From contig NZ_JAKLTN010000002.1 in assembly GCF_022012295.1 (NCBI RefSeq), forward strand, positions 310,001 to 374,000: DNA of 64,000 nucleotides, in the 5' to 3' direction. The stretch's first letter is position 1, and every line of letters starts with the position of its first letter. Below the pieces are notes generated by a model. It did no database searches. It was not told the origin of the DNA and saw nothing but the letters and a program-made list of their open reading frames with translations. The stretch is from Dechloromonas hankyongensis (GTDB taxonomy: Bacteria > Pseudomonadota > Gammaproteobacteria > Burkholderiales > Rhodocyclaceae). The translations under genes were made by a program, and so were the position numbers. This document shows positions 1 through 8,941 of this stretch, in pieces.

Positions 1-1
1 C

Positions 2-2146
2 AAGCTGGCCGAGCCGATCGAAATCGGCGAAGTGGCCTATCAGGTCGATCTCGGCGAGCGTTTTCGGGTCGAGAAAATGGCCTTCAAGGGCATCAAGGTC
101 GACTTGCCGGCGCACCGCATCGATATTGCCGAGGTGACCAATAGCGGTGCTCGCGCCCGCATGCTGCGCAACAAGGCCGGCCAGATCGAATGGGTCAGCT
201 CGCCGGTGCTGAAGACCATCCGGGCGACCGATGCCAAGGTCGAGGGCAAGGCCAGGGAAGAAAAGCCGTGGATAGGCCTGGTCGGCAAACTCGCCGTCGA
301 GGATCTCGCCTTCCGTTTCGAGGACCAGACGACGCAGCCGGCCGCGGTTCAGGAAATCGACGGATTCAACCTACGTGGCGAAGGGCTGACCAACGAGCCG
401 AACCGCAAAGGCAAGATCGCCGTGCAGACCCTGGTCAATAAGAAGGGCAGCGTGAACGTCGATGGCAGCTTGCAGGTCTACCCGCTCGATGTGGCGGTCA
501 AGCTTGAGACGCAGGCGATTCCGCTGCTGCCGCTCGAACCGTACCTCGGCCAGTTCCTCAATGTGTCGGTAAATCGCGGGCAGGTGTCGAACAAGGGCGA
601 GGCCACGGCCAAGCTCGATACCGGTGGGCTGAAGGCCGGCTACAAGGGCAATTTCACGCTCGGTGATTTCGTCGCTGTCGACAAGGCGAACAGCACCGAT
701 TTCCTGAAGTGGAAGTCGCTTTACTTCGGCGGCATCGATTTCCGGCTGGAGCCGATGGCGATCAATGTCGGCGAAATCGCATTGACCGACTTTTACTCGC
801 GCCTGATCCTGAACAAGGAAGGCAAGCTGAACCTGGCCGACATGATCAAGAAGCCGGGTGGCGAACCGGTCGCAGCGGCAACCGACAAGCCGGTTGAGAC
901 GAAGGGCGATGGAAAGGCCGAGACGAAGCCGGCGGCAAAGAATGCAGCGCCCGCCAAGCCGCCGGTGCCGATCAAGATAACCAAGATCACGCTGCAGAAC
1001 GGCACGGTTAATTTCTCCGACTTCTTCGTCAAGCCGAACTACAGCGTCAATATCGCCAAACTGGGCGGCCGGGTGAGTGGTCTGTCATCGGCCCCCGATA
1101 CCGTTGCCGACATGGAACTGCGCGGCAAGTATGCCAATTCGGCTCCCGTGCAGATCGTGGCCAAGCTGAATCCGTTGGCCGCCAAGTCCTACCTCGATCT
1201 GAAGGCCGAGATTACCGGCGTCGATTTGACCGGCTTCTCGCCGTATTCCGGCAAGTACGCCGGCTATGCCATCGAGAAGGGCAAGCTGTCGCTGAACGTC
1301 GCCTACAAGTTGGAAAACAACCAGCTGAGCGCCGAGAACCGCTTGTTCATCGACCAGTTCACCTTCGGCGACAAGGTCGAAAGCCCAGACGCCACCACAT
1401 TGCCGGTCAATCTCGCCATTTCGCTGCTCAAGAACAATCGCGGCGAAATCGATCTGAATCTGCCGATCTCCGGTTCGCTGGACGATCCGCAGTTTTCCAT
1501 CGGCGGCCTGATCATCAAGGTCATCGTCAACTTGTTCGTGAAGGCCGTGTCCTCGCCCTTCGCCTTACTGGGATCGATGTTCGGCGGCGGTGAAGAACTG
1601 TCTAACGTAGAATTTGCTGCAGGCCGCGCCGGTATCGATGCCGCCGCGACGAAGAAGCTGGAAAGCCTGGCCAAGGCCCTGGTCGAGCGCAATTCCCTGA
1701 AGCTGGAAATCACCGGCCGGGCGGATCCGGAAAACGACAAGGAAGGCATCAAGCGGGTCGCCATGGAGCGCGCCATGAAGGCCGAGAAGCTGAAGGACCT
1801 GAAGAAGGCGGGCGAAGGAAGGTCGCTGGACGACATCGACATCGCCCCCGACGAATACAAGACCTATCTGACGCGTGCCTACAAGGAAGCGAAATTCCCC
1901 AAGCCGCGTAACGTGGTCGGTTTGCAGAAGGACCTGCCGGTCGAGGAAATGGAAAAGCTGATGCTGACCAATCTGCCGGCGACCGATGACGATATCAAAA
2001 CCCTGGCCGACCGCCGGGCAGACGCCGTACAGGGCTGGCTGGTCGAGCAGGGCAAGGTGCCGCCCGAACGGGTTTTCCTGCTGCCGGCCAAGGTCGAGCA
2101 TGACGACCAGGGCAAGGGTAGCCGCGCCGATTTTTCCTTGAGGTAA
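2..2146 (+). CDS. DUF748 (AsmA-like) envelope protein, 5' end cut by window
   Basis: The reading frame is open from the second base of the window, so the gene begins upstream and only its last ~714 residues are seen. Long stretches of beta-rich repeats (for example the segments around GTVNFSDFFVKPNYSVNI and LPVNLAISLLKNNRGEIDLNLPISGSLDDP, read in parts) are characteristic of DUF748/AsmA-like proteins, which span the periplasm and are linked to outer-membrane homeostasis. An Ala/Pro/Lys-rich linker lies near codons 285-320. The last ~190 residues, starting at VEFAAGRAGID, resemble an OmpA-like peptidoglycan-associating module with a DxR..A style helix (DRRADAVQGWL). rmuC follows after 7 bases. 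The family call is firm; the exact substrate is unknown. Confidence 0.8.
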   Translation, partial: KLAEPIEIGEVAYQVDLGERFRVEKMAFKGIKVDLPAHRIDIAEVTNSGARARMLRNKAGQIEWVSSPVLKTIRATDAKVEGKAREEKPWIGLVGKLAVEDLAFRFEDQTTQPAAVQEIDGFNLRGEGLTNEPNRKGKIAVQTLVNKKGSVNVDGSLQVYPLDVAVKLETQAIPLLPLEPYLGQFLNVSVNRGQVSNKGEATAKLDTGGLKAGYKGNFTLGDFVAVDKANSTDFLKWKSLYFGGIDFRLEPMAINVGEIALTDFYSRLILNKEGKLNLADMIKKPGGEPVAAATDKPVETKGDGKAETKPAAKNAAPAKPPVPIKITKITLQNGTVNFSDFFVKPNYSVNIAKLGGRVSGLSSAPDTVADMELRGKYANSAPVQIVAKLNPLAAKSYLDLKAEITGVDLTGFSPYSGKYAGYAIEKGKLSLNVAYKLENNQLSAENRLFIDQFTFGDKVESPDATTLPVNLAISLLKNNRGEIDLNLPISGSLDDPQFSIGGLIIKVIVNLFVKAVSSPFALLGSMFGGGEELSNVEFAAGRAGIDAAATKKLESLAKALVERNSLKLEITGRADPENDKEGIKRVAMERAMKAEKLKDLKKAGEGRSLDDIDIAPDEYKTYLTRAYKEAKFPKPRNVVGLQKDLPVEEMEKLMLTNLPATDDDIKTLADRRADAVQGWLVEQGKVPPERVFLLPAKVEHDDQGKGSRADFSLR

Positions 2147-2153
2147 GCAGTCA

Positions 2154-3488
2154 ATGAGTGAAACGATGGGGCTGGCCGTACTGGTCGGCATGGTGGTGGT
2201 CATCTTGTTGCAGGTGGCCGTGTTGTTGCGCGGCAACCGCAAGCAGGACGACGAGCAGCACGAATTACGCTTCCGCGCCCTGCAGGAGGCGCAGGAAAAA
2301 GGCCTGATGCGCCTGGAGCGGGAATTGCGCGAGGAACTGGCGCGCGGCCGGCGCGAAGATGCCGAGGATGCCTTCCGGGATCGCGAGGAGCGCGCCCAGT
2401 CGGCCACGCTGCTCAGCCAGGCGGTGACGACGCAGGTCGGCCAGTTCGGTGCTCTGCAGGCTGAGCGCCTGGAAGCCTTTGCCCGCGAACTGAACCGCTT
2501 CTCGCTCGGCCTCGACGAGCGTTTCGAGCGCCTGAAGGCGACGGTCGAGGGGCGCCTGACGGCCATCCAGGCCGACAACGCCAACAAGCTGGAAGAAATG
2601 CGGCGGACCGTCGACGAGAAGCTGCACGCCACGCTGGAGCAGCGGCTGGGCGAATCGTTCAAGCTGGTCAGCGACCGCCTCGAACAGGTGCATCGCGGCC
2701 TCGGCGAAATGCAGACCCTGGCCGCCGGTGTCGGCGACCTCAAGCGCGTGCTGACCAACGTCAAGACGCGCGGCACCTGGGGCGAGGTGCAATTGTCGGC
2801 CCTGCTCGAACAGTTGCTGACCGCCGATCAGTTCGCCGCCAATGTGGCCACCAAGCCGGGCAGCGGCGAGCGGGTCGATTTTGCCATCCGCCTGCCGGGC
2901 AAGGGAGACGGCGCCGAAGTCTGGCTGCCGATCGACGCCAAGTTCCCGATCGAGGATTACCAGCGCCTGATCGATGCGCAGGAGCCGGCTGCCATCGAGG
3001 AGGCCGCCAAGGCCATCGAAGTGCGCCTGAAGAACGAGGCGAAGAGCATCCGCGAAAAATACGTCGCGCCGCCGCACACCACCGATTTCGCCGTGCTCTA
3101 CCTGCCCATCGAAGGCCTGTATGCCGAGGCCCTGCGCCGCCCCGGGCTGGCCGAGGTTTTGCAGCGCGATTACCGGGTCAGTCTGGCCGGGCCGACCACG
3201 TTGGCGGCGATGCTGAACAGCCTGCAGATGGGCTTCCGTACCCTGGCCATAGAGCAGCGCTCGGCCGAAGTATGGGCCGTGCTCGGGGCGGTGAAGACCG
3301 AGTTCGGCAAGTTCGGCGAGGCCCTGGCCCATACCAAGAAGAAGCTCGACGAAGCGAGCAACAGCATCGCCAAGGCGGAGACGCGGACGCGGCAGCTGTC
3401 GCGCAAGCTGAAGGAAGTCGAGGCCCTGCCGGTGGCGGATACTGAACAATTGATCGGAGTGGCGGATTTCGATGGCGAAGACGACTGA
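2154..3488 (+). CDS. rmuC: DNA recombination protein RmuC
   Basis: The 444-residue protein has one N-terminal membrane helix (about residues 6-26), a long charged coiled coil (about 35-200), and the RmuC core. The core contains the conserved TRGTWGEVQL and PIDAKFP stretches, which belong to the PD-(D/E)XK-like nuclease fold of the family. RmuC is known to limit DNA inversions at short inverted repeats; its biochemistry is poorly defined. The gene starts 7 bases after the DUF748 gene, and its last 17 bases overlap the next gene, so the four genes up to 6263 probably form one transcript. Length is normal for the family. Confidence 0.92.
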   Translation: MSETMGLAVLVGMVVVILLQVAVLLRGNRKQDDEQHELRFRALQEAQEKGLMRLERELREELARGRREDAEDAFRDREERAQSATLLSQAVTTQVGQFGALQAERLEAFARELNRFSLGLDERFERLKATVEGRLTAIQADNANKLEEMRRTVDEKLHATLEQRLGESFKLVSDRLEQVHRGLGEMQTLAAGVGDLKRVLTNVKTRGTWGEVQLSALLEQLLTADQFAANVATKPGSGERVDFAIRLPGKGDGAEVWLPIDAKFPIEDYQRLIDAQEPAAIEEAAKAIEVRLKNEAKSIREKYVAPPHTTDFAVLYLPIEGLYAEALRRPGLAEVLQRDYRVSLAGPTTLAAMLNSLQMGFRTLAIEQRSAEVWAVLGAVKTEFGKFGEALAHTKKKLDEASNSIAKAETRTRQLSRKLKEVEALPVADTEQLIGVADFDGEDD

Positions 3489-3894
3489 ACTGGAAGCGGC
3501 CTACCGGGCGACGACTTATCGCGTTTTTCTGCCCGGCGGCATCTGTGATCTGCGGGTCGGCGAGCCGTGCGAAACCTTGCGCTGCTGGCTGGAGACGGCC
3601 GGTTGCGCGCATTTCGCCGTGATCACCGCGCACAATCCGGGTTCCGTCGTGGCCAGCGAGGCGGACAATGCGGAACGCCAGGCGCAACTCGAATGCGACC
3701 TGCTGGAGGGCAATTACGAACCCTACGCCGCCCAGAATCTGCCGGATGCTGACGGACCGGTCGAGGAAAGCTGCTTCGTCCCCGACCTGGCGCCCGAAGA
3801 TGCCTGTGCATTGGCCGAGGATTACGGGCAGAATGCAGTGATCAGCGGCAGCGCCGACGGCGTGCCGCATCTGGTGTGGATTGAAGACAGATAA
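3472..3894 (+). CDS. DUF3293 domain protein
   Basis: A small 140-residue protein of unknown function. The motif FAVITAHNPGS near residues 48-58 followed by N..R...L matches the DUF3293 family, whose members carry an ITAxNP core. The start lies inside the 3' end of rmuC (17-base overlap), which suggests translational coupling. The protein is acidic and has no signal peptide or membrane helix. I recognise the family but no function can be given. Confidence 0.75.
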   Translation: MAKTTELEAAYRATTYRVFLPGGICDLRVGEPCETLRCWLETAGCAHFAVITAHNPGSVVASEADNAERQAQLECDLLEGNYEPYAAQNLPDADGPVEESCFVPDLAPEDACALAEDYGQNAVISGSADGVPHLVWIEDR

Positions 3895-3896
3895 CA

Positions 3897-6263
3897 ATGA
3901 AAAGAATTGGCCGTTTCGAGGTCAGGAGGGAATTGGGGCGCGGTGCGCAAAGCGTGGTCTATCTGGGGTTCGATCCCCAGTTGCAACGTGAAATTGCCAT
4001 CAAGACCCTGCATTTCGCACGTCCCGACCCTGCTCAAAATCAGGCATTGCTGACCGAGGCGCGGGCTGTCGGACGCATGCGCCACCCCAACATCGTGCCG
4101 ATTTTCGAGGCAGGCGAGCAGGCGGGCGACCTCTATCTGGTCTTCGAATACGTGCCGGGCACCAATCTGGCGGAATTCCTGAAACAGAGCGGAGCGCTGC
4201 CGCCGGTCAAGGCGGTCACCATCATGCGCCGCATCCTCGATGCGGTTGCCCATGCGCACGCCCAGGGCATCATCCACCGCGACCTCAAGCCGTCGAACAT
4301 CCTGCTCGACGACGATGGAACGCCCAAAGTCATGGATTTCGGTATCGCAACGCGCATCGATGGCGCGGTCGAGGGCAGCGACCGGGTCACCGGTACGCCG
4401 GCCTACATGGCGCCCGAGTACGTGCAGCGTCGGGAAATCAGCGAGCGTTCCGACATATTTTCGGCCGGTGTGATCCTGTTCGAAATGCTGGTCGGGCAGC
4501 GCGCCGTGACCGGCGGTAGCCTGAAGGAAGTGATGCAACGCATCGCAACGCAGGATATCGAAGTGCCGACCAGTGCCAGCATCGACGATCGTCTGCGTCC
4601 CATCCTGCTCAAGGCCGTGGCACGCGACCCGGCGCTGCGCTTCCAGAGCGCGGCACAGTTTGCCGATGCGCTGGAGAATTACCTGAATCCGGAAGAGGAG
4701 GCTGTGGAGTCCGACGGCAGCCGGCAGTCGACCATCGATTTCCTGCTCCGCCGCATGCGCCACAAGAGCGATTTCCCGGCCCTGTCGGAGTCGGTCAGCG
4801 CCATCAACAAGATCGCCAACAGCGAAAAGGAGAGTATCGACAAGCTGTCGAATACTATCCTCAAGGATTTTGCGCTGACCAACAAGCTGCTGCGTCTGGT
4901 CAATTCGGCCTACTTCCGGCCGGCCGGTGGCGGCACCATCAGCACGGTGTCGCGAGCGGTCATCGTGCTCGGCTTCGAGGCCGTGCGCAATATCGCCATC
5001 ACCGTTCTGCTCTTCGAACATCTGCAGAACAAGGGCAACGCCAACCAACTCAAGGAAGACTTCCTGCGCGCCAACCTGGCCGGCGTGCTGGCCAAGGACA
5101 TCGGCGCCACCGCCCAGATGCGCAACCTGGAGCAATCGTTCATCTGCGCGCTGTTCCACAGCCTGGGGCGTCTGTTGTCGCAATATTATTTCCCGGAAGA
5201 GGCGGACGAGATTCGCCGGGTCATGGCTCAGCGGGAGTTTTCAGAGGAAAAAGCGGCGATCCAGGTGCTGGGGATTTCCTTCGAGGAAATGGGCATTGCG
5301 GTAGCTCGCCAGTGGGGCTTCCCGACCTTGATCGTGGGCACCATGCGCCGTCTGCCGGCCGGGGCGATCAGGAAGCCGGTGGAGCAGGAGGACAAGCTGC
5401 GCGTGCTGTCCGGGTTTGCCAACGAACTGTGCGATGTCATCGCCGAGGCGACGCCGGAAGACCGCGAGCGGGAACTGAAGAAGACCATGGCCCGTTTTGC
5501 CGAGGCCATTACCTGCGATCAGAAAGAAGTGCACCAGACCGTGCAGCGCGCAGTCGAGGAAGTCGCCGACTTTGCACGGGTCATCCATTTCAATTTGCAG
5601 CAGACGACCTTCGGCAAGCAGATGCGCCAGTTTGCCAAAGCCGGCCCCAGCGAGCAGCTCGATACTCAGGAACAAGCCGTCAATGAGATGGCAGCGAGTA
5701 CGGTACTCGGGGCACCTGATCTCTTGAAAGAAGGCGAGGGCGGGGTCATTGACGCACAATCCGTGCTGACGGCGGGAATCCAGGACATTAGCAATACGCT
5801 GGTCGATGGCTTCAAGCTCAACGACATCCTGCGCATCATTCTGGAGACGATGTACCGGGCAATGGGTTTCAAGCGGGTCGTGTTGTGCATACGCGATGCC
5901 AAGGCCGGCGTCATGCAGGGGCGTTTCGGGTTCGGGCCGGACGCCAATGAAGTGGCGCGGGCTTTTCGCTTTCCGCTCAGCTTCACGCCGGATATTTTCC
6001 ATGCCGCCACATCGAAGGGTGTCGACCTGCTGATCAGCGACATCGACGATCCGAAAATCGCCAGTCGCATACCCGACTGGTACCGCAAGGCGGTGCCGGC
6101 CCATTCCTTCGTTCTCTTTCCGCTCAACATCAAGGGCAACCCGGTGGCGCTGATCTACGCCGACCGTGACGAGCCGGGCGGCATTGCGATCCCTGAGAAG
6201 GAACTGCAGCTACTCCGCACCCTACGCAATCAGGCCGTCCTGGCGATCAAGCAGGGTAGCTAG
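3897..6263 (+). CDS. Ser/Thr protein kinase fused to HDOD and GAF domains
   Basis: The 788-residue protein has three modules. Residues ~7-262 are a Hanks-type kinase: glycine loop LGRGAQSVVYLG, lysine in IAIKTL (K36), catalytic HRDLKPSN near residue 127, DFGIA and APEY. Residues ~290-490 are an HDOD domain (ILKDFALTNKLLRLVNSAYF; ALFHSLGRLL replaces the HD-type HDxGK motif, as expected for HDOD). Residues ~625-785 are a GAF domain. All kinase catalytic residues are present, so it should be active. HDOD proteins usually act as signalling scaffolds. The gene follows DUF3293 after 2 bases and no strong ribosome site is seen. No transmembrane segment, so it is probably cytoplasmic. Confidence 0.88.
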   Translation: MKRIGRFEVRRELGRGAQSVVYLGFDPQLQREIAIKTLHFARPDPAQNQALLTEARAVGRMRHPNIVPIFEAGEQAGDLYLVFEYVPGTNLAEFLKQSGALPPVKAVTIMRRILDAVAHAHAQGIIHRDLKPSNILLDDDGTPKVMDFGIATRIDGAVEGSDRVTGTPAYMAPEYVQRREISERSDIFSAGVILFEMLVGQRAVTGGSLKEVMQRIATQDIEVPTSASIDDRLRPILLKAVARDPALRFQSAAQFADALENYLNPEEEAVESDGSRQSTIDFLLRRMRHKSDFPALSESVSAINKIANSEKESIDKLSNTILKDFALTNKLLRLVNSAYFRPAGGGTISTVSRAVIVLGFEAVRNIAITVLLFEHLQNKGNANQLKEDFLRANLAGVLAKDIGATAQMRNLEQSFICALFHSLGRLLSQYYFPEEADEIRRVMAQREFSEEKAAIQVLGISFEEMGIAVARQWGFPTLIVGTMRRLPAGAIRKPVEQEDKLRVLSGFANELCDVIAEATPEDRERELKKTMARFAEAITCDQKEVHQTVQRAVEEVADFARVIHFNLQQTTFGKQMRQFAKAGPSEQLDTQEQAVNEMAASTVLGAPDLLKEGEGGVIDAQSVLTAGIQDISNTLVDGFKLNDILRIILETMYRAMGFKRVVLCIRDAKAGVMQGRFGFGPDANEVARAFRFPLSFTPDIFHAATSKGVDLLISDIDDPKIASRIPDWYRKAVPAHSFVLFPLNIKGNPVALIYADRDEPGGIAIPEKELQLLRTLRNQAVLAIKQGS

Positions 6264-6322
6264 AACGGTGCTGTCGGCGGTGGTCGGATACCCTGTCGGC
6301 CGCTGTTTGAAAAGGGGCCGAC

Positions 6323-6358
6323 AATGAAAAATGCCCGCTGATGCGGGCATTTTTCATT
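6323..6358. terminator. Bidirectional rho-independent terminator
   Basis: A perfect inverted repeat with 16-base arms: GC-rich core ATGCCCGC, loop TGAT, then GCGGGCAT, flanked by AATGAAAA and TTTTCATT. The A and T tracts on the two sides let it stop both the kinase transcript and the convergent bamD transcript. Confidence 0.9.
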
Positions 6359-6370
6359 GGCAAGTTTCGC

Positions 6371-7192
6371 TTACCAGAGCTTCCACCAAGCGGTCTTGCG
6401 ATCCAGGCCGTCCTTGTAGAAGCGGCTGTTCGGGAAATTCTTCTTCATCACCCGGTCGGCGTCATCGCGCAGATCCGGCATGCCCATCTTGTCGTAGGCC
6501 GTCACCAAGATGTACATCGCTTCCTCGATGGCCGGCGCTTGCGGGTAGGTCTTGATCGCCTGCTGGGCGCGGTTGGCGGCAGCGATGTAGGCACCACGCT
6601 TGGCGTAGTAGCGGGCGACGTGCACCTCGAGCGAAGCCATGGCATTGACCAGATAGTTCAAGCGCAACGTCGCATCCGGCGTGTATTTGCTGTTCGGGAA
6701 GCGGGTGACCAGTTCCTTGAAGGATTCGAACGCTTCGCGGGCCGCCTTGGGGTCGCGCTCGGTCTGGTCCTGCGAGCTGATATAGGCGGTCAGGCCGAGG
6801 TCTTCGTTGAAATTGATCAGGCCCTTCAGGTAATAGACATAGTCGACCGTCGGGTGGCTGGGGTGCAGCTTGATGAAGCGGTCGCAGGCGGCGATGGCGG
6901 AACCCGGTTCGTTGCCTTTCCAGTAAACGTAACCGAGTTCAAGCTGGGCCTGCTGGGCGTAGCGGCCATAGGGGAAGCGGGCTTCGAGCTTTTCCAGGTA
7001 CTTGGCCGCCTTGTCCCAGGCGCCGTCGGCCTGAGCATCCTTGGCTTCGGAATACAGCTTGCCGGCCGACCAGCCGCTGGTTTCATCGTACTTGTCGGCA
7101 GTACCGCAGCCGGCCAGGATGGCGGCGGCGATGAGGGCGAGCAATGTGCGGATGAAGGCAGGGAAAGTCCGGAATGCGGGTAAACTTCGCAT
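6371..7192 (-). CDS. bamD: Outer membrane assembly lipoprotein BamD
   Basis: The 273-residue protein begins with a lipoprotein signal peptide ending in the lipobox LAGC (Cys29). TPR-like repeats follow, with the family landmarks WDKAAKYLEKLEARFPYGRYAQQAQLEL split over residues ~58-85 and YYLKGL further on. BamD is an essential lipoprotein of the BAM complex that folds beta-barrel proteins into the outer membrane; older names are ComL/YfiO. Its ATG lies only 2 bases from the ATG of divergent rluD, so its promoter must lie within the rluD coding start (see the -10 site at 7223-7228). Confidence 0.95.
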   Translation of the reverse strand: MRSLPAFRTFPAFIRTLLALIAAAILAGCGTADKYDETSGWSAGKLYSEAKDAQADGAWDKAAKYLEKLEARFPYGRYAQQAQLELGYVYWKGNEPGSAIAACDRFIKLHPSHPTVDYVYYLKGLINFNEDLGLTAYISSQDQTERDPKAAREAFESFKELVTRFPNSKYTPDATLRLNYLVNAMASLEVHVARYYAKRGAYIAAANRAQQAIKTYPQAPAIEEAMYILVTAYDKMGMPDLRDDADRVMKKNFPNSRFYKDGLDRKTAWWKLW

Positions 7193-7194
7193 CT

Positions 7195-8154
7195 ATGAAT
7201 GATCCTATTGAAGATTCCGGCGATTATAGCCGAACTGAACCGCTCCGCCTGACCGTTCCCGACGCTTGTTCCGGCCGTCGTCTCGACCAGGTGCTGGCCG
7301 AGCTGCTGCCCCAGCATTCCCGCAACCGCCTGCAAGGCTGGGTCAAGGAGGGCTGCGTGCTGGTCGATGGCGAGGCGCAAACCGAACCCAAGCGCAAGGT
7401 GCTGGGCGGGGAAATCCTGCTCATCGACGAGCCGGACGATATTCGCAACCAGATCGACCAGCCCGAGGATATTCCTCTCGACGTGGTATTCGAGGACGAC
7501 ACGCTGCTCATCATCAATAAACCGGCCGGCCTGGTCGTCCATCCGGGCAGCGGCAACTGGAACGGCACGTTGATGAACGCCTTGCTGCACCATGTGCCGG
7601 GTATCGACCAGATTCCGCGGGCCGGCATCGTCCATCGCCTGGACAAGGACACCAGCGGCCTGATGGTGGTCGCCAAGACGCTTGAGGCGCAGACCGATCT
7701 GGTTCGCCAGTTGCAGGCACGGACTGTCAAGCGCATCTATCTGGCTTTCGCGGCCGGCGTGATCAAGAAGGACGGCGGCGTCGATTCGCCGATCGGTCGC
7801 CACCCGACGCAGCGCATCAAGATGGCGGTGGTGCCGGAAAACCGCGGTGGCAAGCCGGCGCTGACCTGGTATCGCGTCCTCGATTCCTTCCCGTACTGCA
7901 CCTACATCGAATGTTCGCTGGAGACCGGGCGGACGCACCAGATCCGTGTCCATATGGCCTCGATCAATCATCCGCTGGTCGGCGATCCGGTGTATGGCAA
8001 GACCAATCCGAAATTGCCGGATTTTCCGCGCCAGGCCTTGCACGCGACACGCCTCGGCCTGGTGCATCCCATGACCGGCCTGAAGATGCAGTGGGAAGTG
8101 CCCATGCCGCAGGATATGCGCGACCTGCTCGATACCCTGCGCTATGGCGGCTGA
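7195..8154 (+). CDS. rluD: 23S rRNA pseudouridine(1911/1915/1917) synthase RluD
   Basis: The 319-residue protein has an N-terminal S4 domain (RLDQVLAELLPQHSRNRLQGWV) and the RluA-type catalytic motif HRLDKDTSGLMV, whose Asp is the catalytic nucleophile. Further family motifs are GRTHQIRVHM and HATRLG. It modifies helix 69 of 23S rRNA. I chose the ATG at 7195, which gives the usual RluD N-terminus, over the in-frame codon at 7174, which would run into bamD. pgeF overlaps its 3' end by 11 bases. Confidence 0.93.
   Translation: MNDPIEDSGDYSRTEPLRLTVPDACSGRRLDQVLAELLPQHSRNRLQGWVKEGCVLVDGEAQTEPKRKVLGGEILLIDEPDDIRNQIDQPEDIPLDVVFEDDTLLIINKPAGLVVHPGSGNWNGTLMNALLHHVPGIDQIPRAGIVHRLDKDTSGLMVVAKTLEAQTDLVRQLQARTVKRIYLAFAAGVIKKDGGVDSPIGRHPTQRIKMAVVPENRGGKPALTWYRVLDSFPYCTYIECSLETGRTHQIRVHMASINHPLVGDPVYGKTNPKLPDFPRQALHATRLGLVHPMTGLKMQWEVPMPQDMRDLLDTLRYGG
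7223..7228 (-). promoter_or_regulatory. Likely -10 element of the bamD promoter, inside rluD
   Basis: On the minus strand this hexamer reads TATAAT, a perfect sigma-70 -10 match, about 30 bases upstream of the bamD ATG. The predicted transcript start near 7216 leaves a ~24-base leader. No good -35 hexamer is visible at 16-18 bases. The site lies within codons 10-12 of rluD. Confidence 0.45.
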
Positions 8155-8875
8155 CTGTCTGATTCCGGAATGGCCGGCGCCAGCCAATGTGCGTGCGCTG
8201 CAGACCTTGCGCACCGGCGGTTGCAGCCGGGCGCCATGGAACAGCCTTAACCTGGGGGATCATGTCGGTGATGATCCCGGGCGGGTGGCTTTCAACCGGG
8301 CCAGTTTGCGCGAGCGCTTGCCTGCCGAGCCGTTGTGGCTGAGCCAGGTGCATGACACTGCGGTGGTCGACGCGGCTTCAGCTGAGCAACGCGTTGCCGC
8401 CGATGCTGCTGTCTCTCGCCGTCCGGGGAGCGTTTGTGCCGTCATGACCGCCGATTGCCTGCCGGTGCTGTTCTGCGACCGTGCCGGGACTATCGTCGCG
8501 GCTGCTCATGCCGGGTGGCGCGGGCTGCTGGACGGCGTTCTGGAAAACACGGTCGCCGCCATGCAGGTGCCGCCAGGCGACTTGCTGGCCTGGCTGGGTC
8601 CGGCCATCGGACCGCAGCGGTTTGAGGTCGGCGACGAAGTTCGGGCGGCATTTGTCGCCAGGAATGCGGAAGCCGCCGGCTGCTTTGCGGCGCAGGCTGA
8701 GGGCAAGTGGCTGGCCAATATCTACGGCCTGGCTCGGCTGCGTCTGGCCAGGTTGGGTATCACCCAGGTCAGTGGCGGCGACGCCTGCACGGTCAGCGAT
8801 GCCGAACGTTATTTTTCCTATCGCCGTGACGGTACGACCGGTCGCATGGCGACGCTGATCTGGCTGGCTACATAG
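8144..8875 (+). CDS. pgeF: Peptidoglycan editing factor / multicopper-oxidase-like PgeF (YfiH)
   Basis: The 243-residue protein carries the DUF152 motifs SQVHDTAVV, TADCLPVLFCD, AAAHAGWRGLLDGVL and the terminal CTVSDAERYFSYRRDG. The two His and one Cys of the metal site (in QVH, DC, HAGWRG) are all present. Family members have been described both as purine nucleoside phosphorylases and, in E. coli, as an editing enzyme that removes wrong muropeptides. The rluD-pgeF order and the 11-base overlap match the arrangement in many proteobacteria. Confidence 0.9.
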   Translation: MAADCLIPEWPAPANVRALQTLRTGGCSRAPWNSLNLGDHVGDDPGRVAFNRASLRERLPAEPLWLSQVHDTAVVDAASAEQRVAADAAVSRRPGSVCAVMTADCLPVLFCDRAGTIVAAAHAGWRGLLDGVLENTVAAMQVPPGDLLAWLGPAIGPQRFEVGDEVRAAFVARNAEAAGCFAAQAEGKWLANIYGLARLRLARLGITQVSGGDACTVSDAERYFSYRRDGTTGRMATLIWLAT

Positions 8876-8894
8876 GGCTGAACGACGAGAGCAA

Positions 8895-8924
8895 GAAAAA
8901 GGGCTGCCGATGGCAGCCTTTTTG
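8895..8924. terminator. Rho-independent terminator after pgeF
   Basis: The stem GGCTGCC / GGCAGCC (8902-8908, 8912-8918) with a 3-base loop is flanked by AAAAA and TTTTT, so it can serve pgeF and the convergent CoA-transferase gene. Confidence 0.88.
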
Positions 8925-8941
8925 TTTGGCAAACGACGGCC

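Noticed and set aside
3822..5183. Minus-strand open frame of 453 codons opposite the kinase gene
   Set aside because: Covers the kinase motifs on the other strand and shows no domain of its own.
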